From JBOHUC01 sp050733935 (lineage in GTDB: Bacteria; Eisenbacteria; RBG-16-71-46; DASYSL01): DNA of 46,804 nt. Location of the stretch: positions 1-46,804 of the forward strand of contig JBOHUC010000005.1 of NCBI GenBank assembly GCA_050733935.1, read 5' to 3'. Both the position numbers and the translations under genes were made by a program. The notes beneath the pieces were generated by a model. It was not told the origin of the DNA and made no database searches. It saw only the letters and a program-made list of their open reading frames with translations. Below, one piece after another: positions 32,773-42,000 of this stretch. Within the stretch, counting starts at the first letter, position 1. Each line of letters opens with the position of its first letter.

Positions 32773-35040
32773 ATGCCCAGGGTGATTTGCGCACTCCTGC
32801 TGATCGCTGCACTCCTCCCCGTCACCCTGCTCGCTCCCCTCGCTCAGGCCGCCGCCCCCACTCCGGGCCCGCCGATGGCGATCCAGCGCGCCGCCGGCCC
32901 GATCGAGCTCGACGGCGACCTGAGCGACGCCGGGTGGAGCGGCATCACCCCGATCACGCAGTGGTACGAGACCAACGTCGGCGACAACGTCGAGCCGCAG
33001 GTCAAGAACGTCGCATGGCTCGCTTACGACGGCACGTACCTCTACGCGGCGTTCCAGTTCGAGGACCCGACGCCGGACAAGGTCCGGCGGCCACTCGGGG
33101 ACCACGACGCGGTCAACAGCTCGACCGACTACGCGGGGGTCATCGTCGACAGCCGGAACGACGGAAAGACCGCTCAGATGTTTCTCTCGAACCCGAGCGG
33201 CGTCCAGTACGACGCAATGTCGAGCGACGTCTCGGGCGAGGACAACGCCCCCGACTTCTACTGGGACTCGGTCGGCCAGGTGACGAGCACGGGCTGGAAT
33301 CTCGAGATTCGGGTTCCGTTCTCCTCGCTCCGGTACTCGAACGAGGCCACTCCAACGTGGGGCATGCTGCTGTACCGCAACTATCCACGCGACCGGCGCT
33401 ACCAGTTCTTCTCCGCGCGCCTCCCGCGCGACGTGAACTGCTTCATCTGCAACTCGAGCAAGATGACCGGGCTCGCGGAGCTGCCGAAGGGGTCCCACCT
33501 CGTGGTGGCGCCGTACGCCACGGCTTCCAAGAACGACGAACCGGAGACCGGGCTCGGTTCGCCGCTCACGGACACGGACATCGAGCCCAAGGCCGGATTC
33601 GACATCAAGTGGAGCCCGATCGCGGACTTCGCGGTCGACGGGACGTACAAACCCGACTTCTCCCAGATCGAGTCCGACGTCGCGCAAATCGGCGCGAACG
33701 AGCGCTTCGCGCTGTTCTATCCGGAGAAGCGTCCGTTCTTCCTCGAGGGGATCGACCTGTTCGCCGCCCCGATGCGGACCGTGTACACCCGCACGATCAC
33801 CGAGCCCGAGCTCGGGCTCCGCGGAACGGGCCGTCTCGGCGGCACGTCGCTCACGGCCCTCGTCACACAGGACCAGGGCGGAGGCCTCGTGATCATTCCG
33901 GGCCCGCAGGGTTCGACCTTCGCCCCCCAGGACTTCGAGTCGAACGTGGGGATCTTCCGCGTGCGGCGCGACCTCGGGCAGTCGTTCATCAGCGCGCTCG
34001 CGACCGTGCGGAACAACGAAGGCGACGACGGCCACAACACGGTCATCGGGCCTGACTTCCAGTGGCGCCCGAATCCGAAGGACAACGTGACCGGCCAGTT
34101 CGTCTGGAGCGACACGAAGACACCGAACCGTCCAGAGCTCGCGAGCGAGTGGGACGGACGCTCGCTCTCCGACCACGCGTTCACGGTGTATTACTCGCAC
34201 GGCGGGCGCTACTTCGACTTCTTCACGCAGGGGCAGGACATCGGGGCGGACTTCCGGGCCGACGACGGCTTCATCCCGCAGGTCGGCTACCGCGAGGTCT
34301 ACCTCGAATCGGGATGGACGTTCCGGCCGAAGGACGACTTCCTTTCGCGCATCCGGGTGTTCACCGTGAACTGGCTCGACTGGCTGCCCGACGACAACGG
34401 ACAGATGCTGAGCCGGCGCATCTCGGTCGGCACGGGCATGGACGGGAAACTCAACAGCTTCCTGCGCATCGAGCTCAACCAGGACGACTTCCTGGTCGGC
34501 ACCGAGGAGCTCGGCCGCTTCCGGCCGCGCGTCCAGATCACGGCCGTGCCGAGTCTCCTGTTCAACAACGTTTCGCTCGACACGTACTTCGGCGGGGAAG
34601 TCGACTTCGACAACGCGCGGGAAGGAACGGGAACCACGATCGTCACCGGGCTCACGGTGCGGCCGAACCGCCATCTCGAGCTCAGGAACGACGCAAGCCG
34701 CCGCGCGCTCAACGTCGACGATCCGACGCTCGGCTCGGGGCGCCTGTTCACGGCGTGGGTGGAGCGGCTGCGCGCGACCTGGGCGTTCAACTCGCGCTCG
34801 TTCGTGCGGGTCATCGGCCAGTACGTCGAGACGACGCGCGACCCTTCGCTCTACACGTTCCCCGTCGCCGCGAAGGATGCGGGCTTCGGCGCCTCGGGAC
34901 TGTTCGCCTACAAGCTCAACTGGCAGACGGTGGCCTACCTGGGCTACGGCGACCAGCGCGCGTTTTACGAAACGACCGACACCATGGAGAAGGCGACGCG
35001 CCAGATCTTCGCGAAGATTTCGTACGCGTGGCAGCGCTGA
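32773..35040 (+). CDS. DUF5916 family outer-membrane protein with N-terminal CBM9-like domain
   Basis: A 755-residue exported protein. A signal peptide spans about 1-27 (ICALLLIAALLPVTLLAPLAQA). Residues about 40-210 form a CBM9/DOMON-like sugar-binding domain: IELDGDLSDAGWSG, VAWLAYDGTYLYAAFQFEDP and WNLEIRVPFSSLRY. The remainder (about 225-755) matches DUF5916: GFDIKWSPIADFAVDGTYKPDFSQ (key part TYKPDFSQIESD), FALFYPEKRPFFLEG and many beta strands that probably form a large outer-membrane barrel, ending FAKISYAWQR. I chose the ATG at 32773 for the signal peptide. Proteins of this type are common in Bacteroidetes-like and FCB bacteria and have no known function; sugar binding at the cell surface is a guess from the first domain. 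Confidence 0.85.
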   Translation: MPRVICALLLIAALLPVTLLAPLAQAAAPTPGPPMAIQRAAGPIELDGDLSDAGWSGITPITQWYETNVGDNVEPQVKNVAWLAYDGTYLYAAFQFEDPTPDKVRRPLGDHDAVNSSTDYAGVIVDSRNDGKTAQMFLSNPSGVQYDAMSSDVSGEDNAPDFYWDSVGQVTSTGWNLEIRVPFSSLRYSNEATPTWGMLLYRNYPRDRRYQFFSARLPRDVNCFICNSSKMTGLAELPKGSHLVVAPYATASKNDEPETGLGSPLTDTDIEPKAGFDIKWSPIADFAVDGTYKPDFSQIESDVAQIGANERFALFYPEKRPFFLEGIDLFAAPMRTVYTRTITEPELGLRGTGRLGGTSLTALVTQDQGGGLVIIPGPQGSTFAPQDFESNVGIFRVRRDLGQSFISALATVRNNEGDDGHNTVIGPDFQWRPNPKDNVTGQFVWSDTKTPNRPELASEWDGRSLSDHAFTVYYSHGGRYFDFFTQGQDIGADFRADDGFIPQVGYREVYLESGWTFRPKDDFLSRIRVFTVNWLDWLPDDNGQMLSRRISVGTGMDGKLNSFLRIELNQDDFLVGTEELGRFRPRVQITAVPSLLFNNVSLDTYFGGEVDFDNAREGTGTTIVTGLTVRPNRHLELRNDASRRALNVDDPTLGSGRLFTAWVERLRATWAFNSRSFVRVIGQYVETTRDPSLYTFPVAAKDAGFGASGLFAYKLNWQTVAYLGYGDQRAFYETTDTMEKATRQIFAKISYAWQR

Positions 35041-35055
35041 GCAGGCTCGTGGGGC

Positions 35056-35835
35056 CTAGAGGGGCTTCGCCGTTCCGATCTTGATCGCCTGATCGACGAT
35101 CGAGCGCATTTCCTTCGTGGCCTTCGGCAGGAGTTCGTTCGTCCGCTCGGCGAGCTTCGATTGTTCCTTGCCGAGCTCGGACTGGGTCTTCCCCATCGTG
35201 CTCTGGTGACGCATGAGGTTCGACTGCCAGCGCTGGAGCTCGGCCTGCTGGGACTGGAGCTCGGCCTGCTTCGCGTTCAGGCGCGCACGGCGCTCTTCGT
35301 CCGCCGAGGACAGCGCGAGATTGGCCTGAAGCATCCCGATCTCAGCTTGCAGCGCACCGATCGCGCCCTGCCGCTCTCCGATCTGGCCCTGAATCTCACC
35401 CAGCTGCCCCTGCTGCTCGCCGAGTGATCCCTGGAGTTCTCCGACCCGGCCCTGCTCTTCGCCCAGCTCCTGGATTGGCTGCACGGTCTCGAACGCGCGG
35501 CCCACGGTCACGGGATCGTCGATGCGCCACTTCTTCTTGCCGATCCTTGCCCAGACATACGAGGACTTGGACGACTTCTCCTCCAGGGTGACGGAATTGA
35601 AGTCCTTCGTGTCGCCCCAGATGAAGCTCCTCCGAGCCTCGGGGTCGACGATTCCGTACGCGAACTCCTTTTGACCCTTTCCGTCGTTGTGCCAGGTTTG
35701 GGTCCACGAGGTGTTGACGCTCTTCGAGCCGGCGAGCGACACGGTTCCGATCGCGGCGGTCACGAGCGCGGCGAGAACGACTGCGAAGGCAGCGGTGAGA
35801 ACAGGCGTCGGGGTCGCCCTCTCGTTGCGGTTCAT
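35056..35835 (-). CDS. Exported coiled-coil protein with LGExQGx heptad repeats
   Basis: A 259-residue protein. AGGAGG lies 8 bases before the ATG; a signal peptide or anchor follows (about 12-35). Residues about 40-115 form a small beta domain (WTQTWHNDGKGQKEFAYGI). From about 124 to 172 there are seven near-perfect heptads of the form [L/V/I]-G-[E/A]-x-Q-G-x: LGEEQGR, VGELQGS, LGEQQGQ, LGEIQGQ, IGERQGA, IGALQAE, IGMLQAN. From 180 to 240 a more ordinary Gln/Glu/Lys-rich coiled coil follows. Similar 'QGxLG' repeats occur in some bacterial envelope and BlaR/M56-type proteins, but I know no function. Divergent from the M48 gene, which shares its 230-base upstream region. Confidence 0.65.
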   Translation of the reverse strand: MNRNERATPTPVLTAAFAVVLAALVTAAIGTVSLAGSKSVNTSWTQTWHNDGKGQKEFAYGIVDPEARRSFIWGDTKDFNSVTLEEKSSKSSYVWARIGKKKWRIDDPVTVGRAFETVQPIQELGEEQGRVGELQGSLGEQQGQLGEIQGQIGERQGAIGALQAEIGMLQANLALSSADEERRARLNAKQAELQSQQAELQRWQSNLMRHQSTMGKTQSELGKEQSKLAERTNELLPKATKEMRSIVDQAIKIGTAKPL

Positions 35836-36065
35836 GGGGAGTCCTCCTGAAAGCGATGCGGCCCGGCCGGGCGGCCGGTCCTACCCACCCTTTCGATGGG
35901 CCGAGGGCCCGCGGGGGTTGAAACCCGGACTCGGGGATCGTACGTCGCTTGCTTCCTGAACGCCATGGCATCCCTCCACTTCCGGAGTCCCGATGCGGAC
36001 CCGCTGGGAATCGACCAGCCTGTTGGCATCCCATCTCGGAGGTCCGCAGTTCAAGGAGGTGCCTC

Positions 36066-37190
36066 ATGCGATCCACCGTGCTCCCCACCGCGCTTGCCGC
36101 CGTGCTCCTGCTCCTCCCCGCCGGACTCGCGCGGGCCGCCGATTCCAACGTCAAGCTCGACGGTTATCTCGAATTCCGCAAGGCGGACTACCTGATCGTC
36201 GACGGTCAGCGCGTCAAGGCGACGTCGTCGACCAAGCTCAAGTTGAGCGGCGAGGCCAAGAACCCCGCGACGATCCCGCTCGGCTACGCCATGAAGGTGA
36301 AGGGCACGCGCGACGCCAAGGGCACCGTGCTCGCAACCGAGATCGAGGCGAAGCCGAACGTCGTCGAGAGCAGCGAAGCCCGGCTGCTCGCCGGGACGAG
36401 CATGGCCGAGTCCACCTGGGTCGCGGCGGGCAAGATCGTCGAAACCGGCGAGGACGGCAAGGAGAAGAGCATGGGCGCGCTCCTCGACTCCGGCCCCGAG
36501 GTCGACCGCGTGCGCCGCATCGTGGACCGGGTCATGCCGCCCTACATCGAGCGTTCCGACGTCCGCGTCTACGTCGTGGAGAACAAGGAATGGAACGCGA
36601 TGGCGATGGCGAACTACTCGATCTACGTCTTCTCCGGGATCCTCAACGACCTGAACGACGATGAGCTCGCGCTCGTGCTCGGGCACGAGATCGCGCATGC
36701 GACGAACGAGCACAGCCGCCGGCAGATGAGCAAGAGCTCACTCAGCCAGATGGCCGGCCAGCTCGCGGTCCTCGGCGCGTCCAAGATCAAGAGCGGCACC
36801 GTACGCACGATCGCGCAGCAGGCTACGTCCCTCGGGTATTCCGCGTTCAACAACTCGTACAGCCGCGATTACGAGGATCAGGCCGACCGCGTCGGGATGC
36901 GCTACGCCTACGAGGGCGGTTACGACGAGAAGACGGGCCCGGAACTGTGGAAGAAGTTCGCCTCGAAGTACGGGGACATGCCGAAGATCCAGAACTACTT
37001 CTACGGCAACCACTCGACCAGCGGCGACCGGGCGAAGAACCTCGAGCGCGAGATCCAGTTGAATTACACGAGCACGCTCGACCCGCCTCTGAGAGCGGGC
37101 AAAGCGGCAACGACGACGAAGGCGACGACCACCACCACGAAGTCAGCGACCACGAAGTCAGAGACTACGAAGTCGGCGACCACGAAGTGA
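36066..37190 (+). CDS. M48 family metalloprotease with DUF5666-like N-terminal domain
   Basis: A 374-residue exported protein. AAGGAGG lies 6 bases before the ATG; a signal peptide spans 1-25. A small beta domain (about 30-98; KLDGYLEFRKADYLIVDGQR, VKGTRDAKGTVLATEIEAK) resembles DUF5666. The M48 catalytic domain (about 140-340) has GHEIAHATNEHSRR with zinc ligands H207 and H211 and a third ligand at E270 (SRDYEDQADRVG). Proteins of this type (BepA/LoiP-like) degrade misfolded envelope proteins. The last 28 residues are a low-complexity Thr/Lys tail built from a 15-base DNA repeat. The TGA overlaps the GTG of the next gene. Confidence 0.88.
   Translation: MRSTVLPTALAAVLLLLPAGLARAADSNVKLDGYLEFRKADYLIVDGQRVKATSSTKLKLSGEAKNPATIPLGYAMKVKGTRDAKGTVLATEIEAKPNVVESSEARLLAGTSMAESTWVAAGKIVETGEDGKEKSMGALLDSGPEVDRVRRIVDRVMPPYIERSDVRVYVVENKEWNAMAMANYSIYVFSGILNDLNDDELALVLGHEIAHATNEHSRRQMSKSSLSQMAGQLAVLGASKIKSGTVRTIAQQATSLGYSAFNNSYSRDYEDQADRVGMRYAYEGGYDEKTGPELWKKFASKYGDMPKIQNYFYGNHSTSGDRAKNLEREIQLNYTSTLDPPLRAGKAATTTKATTTTTKSATTKSETTKSATTK
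37142..37187 (+). repeat. 15-bp tandem repeat in the 3' end of the M48 gene
   Basis: About three copies of a 15-base unit (consensus GTC-RGMGAC-YACGAA) code for the repeats KSATT, KSETT, KSATT. Upstream, shorter ACG/ACC repeats code TTTKATTTTTK. The last copy contains the stop of M48 and the GTG of the next gene, so copy-number change would alter the M48 tail but, being in steps of 15 bases, not the coupling. Confidence 0.7.
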
Positions 37191-37582
37191 ACAGGCAGGC
37201 CAGGGCGCTGCTCCTGACCACGGCGGTGTTCGAGGGCATCGTCGGGATCGCCCTGTTGACGGCGCCGTCGCAGGTGGTTTCGGTCCTGCTCGGCGGCCCT
37301 CCCGTGGGGCCCGCCGGCAGCATCGCGGCACAGCTCGCGGGCGCAGCGCTGGGTGCATTGGCGGTTGCGTGCTGGTTCGCGAGTCGCGATGCGCGGGGGC
37401 CGGCGGCAAAGGGACTGATCGCCGGCGTTCTTTGCTACAACCTGGCCGCCGCCGGGTTGCTGCTCAAGGCGCGCTTTGGCCTCGACATGGATAGCGCCGT
37501 GCTTTTGCCGGCAGCCGCGTTACACGTCGTGCTGGCAGTCTGGTGCATCGCCTGCATCCGCACGAAGGTTCAGGTCGAATGA
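37187..37582 (+). CDS. Small four-helix membrane protein
   Basis: A 131-residue hydrophobic protein with about four transmembrane helices (TTAVFEGIVGIALLTAP; IAAQLAGAALGALAVACWFA; KGLIAGVLCYNLAAAGLLL; VLLPAAALHVVLAVWCIACI). I do not recognise a family with certainty; the layout resembles small DUF4345/DoxX-like membrane proteins. The GTG start at 37187 overlaps the M48 TGA, so expression is coupled; the frame runs further upstream inside M48 without a better start. A terminator hairpin follows. It may be a partner or regulator of the M48 protease, as an inference from coupling alone. Confidence 0.65.
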   Translation: MNRQARALLLTTAVFEGIVGIALLTAPSQVVSVLLGGPPVGPAGSIAAQLAGAALGALAVACWFASRDARGPAAKGLIAGVLCYNLAAAGLLLKARFGLDMDSAVLLPAAALHVVLAVWCIACIRTKVQVE

Positions 37583-37587
37583 CGAAA

Positions 37588-37618
37588 GGGGCAGGCGCGA
37601 AGCCCCGCCCCTCTCTTT
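37588..37618 (+). terminator. Rho-independent terminator after the M48 operon
   Basis: GGGGC-A-GG (37588-37595) pairs with CC-GCCCC (37605-37611) around a short loop, followed by the pyrimidine tract TCTCTTT. It lies 5 bases past the stop of the small membrane protein gene and faces the convergent 37.6-kb gene. Confidence 0.65.
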
Positions 37619-37634
37619 CGATCGGCCTCGATGT

Positions 37635-38330
37635 CTACTGGCTCTGCTTCTTGTAGCCGCTGTTCGTGACGTTCACGCTCAGTTTCTGCGACTTCAGATC
37701 GAGCACCTGGGTTTCCGGATACTGTGTTCCGTCGGGGAACGAAGCATAGGTCACGTTCGCGGTGACCGGGCTCTTGTCGTCCAGCATCGAGGAGATCTTG
37801 ACGCCCTGCAGCGTGTTCTTGGCACCGTCGACCGCGACTTCGACCTGGTCACCCGGCTTCACGTAGTTCTGGATCGTGACGCGCACGCGCCCGGACTGGT
37901 CGGGGACGGACACGCTGACGTTGCCCGCGGCCTTGGCCGCCTGGATCTTGGCCGGGTCGACCGGCGTGTACTGATCGAGGAGCGCCATCGCGCTCTTGAG
38001 CGAGCCCTCGAGCTCGGCCTTCTTCGACTCGACCACCTTGCCGCGCAGCCCGCGCTTCTTCTCTTCCTTGGCGTCCGCGGCCACCGGCACCTTCTGGAGA
38101 CTGCCTTCGGCGCCGTAGTAGCACGTGTACTGCTGCTTTGCCTTTTCCTCGCCGCCGATCGACAAGCCGACCGTCTGGATCCACTGGTAGGAGCGGAGCG
38201 CCTTCTTGCTGGCCGCGAACGACTCCTTCACCATTTCAACGCGATCCGGGGCAGCCGCTTCCTGCGCGACCGCGGCGAAGGCGAGCGACCCGACGAGGGC
38301 GCCGCTAAGGATGCCCACTTTGAACGACAC
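37635..38330 (-). CDS. Hypothetical exported protein
   Basis: A 231-residue protein. I chose GTG at 38330 because AAAGGAGA lies 6 bases before it and a signal peptide begins at once (SFKVGILSGALVGSLAFAAVAQE, read as residues 2-23; core GILSGALVGSLAFAAVA). The frame extends to 38432 but those residues are proline-rich and precede the ribosome site. The mature part has a helical, lysine-rich region (DRVEMVKESFAASKKALRSY; GLRGKVVESKKAELEGSLKS) and ends with beta strands (VTANVTYASFPDGTQYPE; DLKSQKLSVNVTNSGYKK) that recall the lipoprotein-carrier LolA/outer-membrane lipoprotein-sorting fold, weakly. Expressed from a good promoter at 38435-38463. Confidence 0.6.
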   Translation of the reverse strand: MSFKVGILSGALVGSLAFAAVAQEAAAPDRVEMVKESFAASKKALRSYQWIQTVGLSIGGEEKAKQQYTCYYGAEGSLQKVPVAADAKEEKKRGLRGKVVESKKAELEGSLKSAMALLDQYTPVDPAKIQAAKAAGNVSVSVPDQSGRVRVTIQNYVKPGDQVEVAVDGAKNTLQGVKISSMLDDKSPVTANVTYASFPDGTQYPETQVLDLKSQKLSVNVTNSGYKKQSQ

Positions 38331-38434
38331 GGAGTTCTCCTTTTTCGGGGTGGTTTCCAAGCCCGGTCGCCAAGGTCTCGGGTCGATACGAGGGGATGGG
38401 GACGATCCTGGTCCCGGCGCTGCGGGTGTCATGG

Positions 38435-38463
38435 ACTATGAGTTGGGCTCCGAGGCTTGTCAA
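38435..38463 (-). promoter_or_regulatory. Sigma70-type promoter for the 37.6-kb exported protein gene
   Basis: Minus-strand TTGACA (38458-38463) and CATAGT (38435-38440) separated by 17 bases. The predicted start near 38428 leaves a leader of about 98 bases before the GTG at 38330. It lies between that gene and the tRNA-Ser(TGA) gene. Confidence 0.6.
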
Positions 38464-38543
38464 TCGCAGCCCTTGCCGCGGGAATCGAGTAGAAGTGTCC
38501 GGCCTCGATCGCCCGAGCCGTGCGCTCGATATGCGCACCTGGA

Positions 38544-38632
38544 TGGAGGAGGGAGTGGGATTCGAACCCACGAGGGCTTTCGCCCTAGCGGTTTTCAAGA
38601 CCGCCGCCATCGACCAGCTCGGCCATCCCTCC
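38544..38632 (-). tRNA. tRNA-Ser(TGA)
   Basis: An 89-base class II tRNA. Acceptor stem GGAGGGA/TCCCTCC, anticodon stem GCGGT/ACCGC with loop CTTGAAA (anticodon TGA, UCN codons), long variable arm AGGGC-GAAA-GCCCT, T arm GTGGG-TTCGAAT-CCCAC. The bases after the acceptor stem are T then CCA, so the discriminator is U73 rather than the G73 usual in serine tRNAs. The flanking bases extend the acceptor stem (CTGGAT on the 5' side, ATCCAG on the 3' side). A second, truncated copy of the 5' half lies at 42602-42640. Confidence 0.93.
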
Positions 38633-38702
38633 ATCCAGATTGTGGCAACAGCCTAGCGGACCCAACGCGGCTGTCTAGCTTTCCGCGAGTCGTCGACGGC
38701 AA

Positions 38703-38937
38703 TCAACGCAGGAAATTCCTGCGTCGTAGATACCACACGTAGCCCACCACGATGACGGCCGTGACGACAGCCAAGATCTGTTCCCGGGGGCAAGGAGCCC
38801 TCCTCGAGATATCGGCCGGAGAAGGGCATGGAGCAATTCGAGTGCAATGGGACCTGAAGCCCGAGGACGAGTGGGTCTTCAGCGAGATTGATCTTGCCCC
38901 GGCTCCAGGGCGAGGTGGACTTCATGAACCTCGCCAC
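38703..38937 (-). pseudogene. Frameshifted gene for a small single-helix membrane protein
   Basis: A reading frame from 38937 (MARFMKSTSPWSRGKINLAE, then a segment ending FSGRYLEEGSLPPG) leads at the CCCCCGGG run (about 38786-38793) into a second frame that reads EQILAVVTAVIVVGYVWYLR followed by RRNFLR and a TGA at 38703-38705. One added base would join them into a sensible small protein: soluble N-terminus, one transmembrane helix, and a positively charged end. This is either a true decayed gene or a sequencing error in a homopolymer. I do not recognise the family. It lies between tRNA-Ser(TGA) and the tricorn-like gene on the same strand. Confidence 0.4.
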
Positions 38938-39024
38938 AAGACTCTCAGCGGCGCCAGGGACCGATACGAGCGCCGCAGCGAACGGTCACCGAGAAGCATG
39001 CCCGCGGATACGCAGTGTTCGCCC

Positions 39025-42000
39025 TCACTTCGCCACGCGTTTCGTCGCGGCCATCAGCGCGTCGATCGCCGCGTCGAGCTGCGGGTCGCGGCCGCCGACC
39101 ATCTTCCCCGGGTCGTCGATCACCTCGATGTCCGGCGCGACGCCCTCCCCCTCCACGGCCCACCCTCCCTGCTCGCCCAGGGTGCCGACGTGCGGAACGA
39201 GCGAGGAGCCGCCATCCGCGAAGGTGACGTTGATCAGGCCCGCACCCGACATCCCGCCCATGGTGCGCGTCCCGATCAACGGGCCCAGGCCTCTCTGTCG
39301 GAACAGGTGCGCCAGCGCGTCGCCACCGGAGTAGGCGACGCCGTTGATCAGCAGGCACTTCGGACCCACGTGCAGAAAGTCGGGCGTTCGGTGCGGTCCC
39401 GAAGTGCGGCGCAACCAGAGCGACTTGTCGAACGATGAGCGACTCAGGACGTCGATGATGTGCAACGGCACGTGCCCGCCCTCGTTCCAGCGCCCGTCGA
39501 TGATGAGGGCTTCCTTGTCGAGCTGTGTGCTGAGCTGGCGCGAGAACTCCTGCGACCCGTAGTCGTGCGTGTTGGCAAGATAGATGTAGCCGAGCTTTCC
39601 CTTGCTGCGCTGATCGACGTAGGCGCGATTGGCCTCGACCCAGGCGCGATTGCGGATGTAATTCTCGTCGCCGCGCATGGCGACGGTGACGTCTCGAGCC
39701 CTTCCGTCGCGCTTGGGCTTCTTGCCGACCGTGAGCTTCGCGGTCTTTCCGGCCAATCCCTTGAACGCGATCCAGGGGTCTCGTTTGGTGTCGAGCGGCG
39801 CGTCGTTCACGGCCAGCAGGTAGTCGCCCTCTTCGACGTTGACGCCTGCGCGGAGCAGGGTGCTCCGCCCGAATGGGTCGGAGGCCGCGCCGTCGTAGAT
39901 GGTCGCGATGCGATAGGCTCCCTTGTCCAAGGCGAAGTCGACGCCCAACAGGCCGGTGTCCTCTCCCGGAGGCAGTTCTTGGCGGGGCGGGAACACGAAC
40001 ACGTGCGAGGCGTTGAGCTCTCCCAGCATGTCGCGGATGACCTCGTAGACGTCCTCTCGCCGGCCGCACGCTTCGAGCAGCCTGGCGTACTTCGCGCGGG
40101 TTGCGGGCCAGTCGACCCCGTGCATCTTCTCATCGTAGAAGAAATCGCGGTACAGGCGCCACGCGTCGTCGAACACCTGTCGCCCTTCGGCGCGGGGATC
40201 GACGTCGACGTTCATTCCGGCGAGGTCGATGTTGCGACCGGCTTTCTGATCGGGGACCGGGTCGGCGACCGCCAGTTCATCTGCCTGGCGCACGAGCAAT
40301 CTCCCGCCATCGGCGCTGAGTTTGAGGTCGGTCACGCCGGCGAGAACGGTCTTCGCCTCCCGACTCTCGGCGAGGCTCAGCATCTTGACGGCCGGGGCAC
40401 CGTCGTCCGGTGTGAAGACGAAAAGCAAGCGACCGTCACGGCCCGCGGCGAGACTTGCGTACCTCCCGTTGTCCCGGAGCGCCGTGAGCGCGCGGTGCTC
40501 GAACCCCGCCAGCTCGATCCCGGGGTCCGCGGAGGGTTGCGCCTGGCCGGTCGTCGCAGGCGTCCACGGCGCGCCGATGCCACGGCGGAGCGGTACGACC
40601 AGGAGCAGGTCGGTGCTGGAATAGATGTAGTTGTTGTAGTCGACGCTATCGTACCTGGGCGTCAGGAATCGGCGTGCGCTCACGAAGTACAGGTAGCGTC
40701 CGCTGCTGTCGAAGGCCGGCCAGCTGTCGTTGTACGCCCCGCTCGTGACCTGGTGCGTCCGACCGGTGTCGCTGTCGTAGAGCCAGATGGCCGTGAAGCG
40801 AGGACTGCCCACGGCGCCGCGGGCATAGGCGAGCCAGCGTGAATCGGGTGACCACGAGGCCTGCGGTTGGCTGACGAGCGGATCCCGGTCGATCGTCTTC
40901 GTTTCACCGCTATTGACCGTGTGGAGATGGAGGTTCCCGCGGCTGTCGTGGAAGGCGATCTTCCGAGAGTCCGGCGACCAGACGGGACGATACCGATAGC
41001 CGCCTTCGAGCCGACTCACTTGTCGCGGCGGGCCGCTCCCATCGGCAGGGAGCACGTAGAGCTGGTACTCGCCCGACGCATCGGAGAAAAAGGCGATCGA
41101 GCGGCCATCCGGACTCCAGCTGGGATCGCGTTCCGCGGCGCCGCTCGTTTTCGTCAGGTCGCGTGGCTTGCCTCCGTCGACGCCGACCGTCCAGATGTCG
41201 CCGCGTGCTTCGATCACGGCCTGGCGACCGTCCGGCGAGAGATTCCAGCCGGTCAACGTCCGGCGAGCATCCACGGGCATGGGCCCGGTTTCCAGGACCT
41301 CGTCGGGGAGCGTGATCTCCACTCTCTGCGCGATGCTCGTCCGCAGGTCGAGCAGGAAGGTGTCCGTGCCGGACACGAAGACGATCTCCCCTTGACCGCG
41401 AGGTCCGGGCCCCATGGACGGCCATTTCACGTCGTAGTCCGTGAACCTGGTGACCTGGCGATGCTCGCTCGTCCGGGTGTCGTACGCCCAGATGTTCAAC
41501 CTTCCTTCGGGGCCGGCGTCGGAGACGTAGTAGACCGTCTGCCCATGCCACATCGGTCGCGCATCCGTCCCCTTCCAGTTCGTGATCCTCTTCGCTTCGG
41601 TCCTGCGCAGATTGAACAGCCAGATATCCGGGGCATGGCCCCCGGAGTAATGCTTCCTGGCCTCGGTCAGACCTTCCGCGTAGGGCGTGTACGCCAGCCA
41701 CTGGCCGTCCGGGCTGATCGCGCCGTCGGCCCCATAGGGAACCGGCAGCTTGTGGGGAAGGCCGCCCGACGCCGGCACGGTGAACAGCTGTCGCACGCGG
41801 GCCTGGGCGTCGCCGTCGAAGATCGGGGAGAACGCATCCGTCATGAAGAGGATCCGACCGTCGGGCGTCCAGGAGCAGAGCGTCGTCGTCCCCGGATGGT
41901 GGGTGATCCGCTGCGGGGTCCCACCGGCAACCGGGATCGTGTAGATGCCGTCGTGGCTGCCGGTGAATGCGATCGTCCGGCCGTCCAGGCTGAATCTCGG

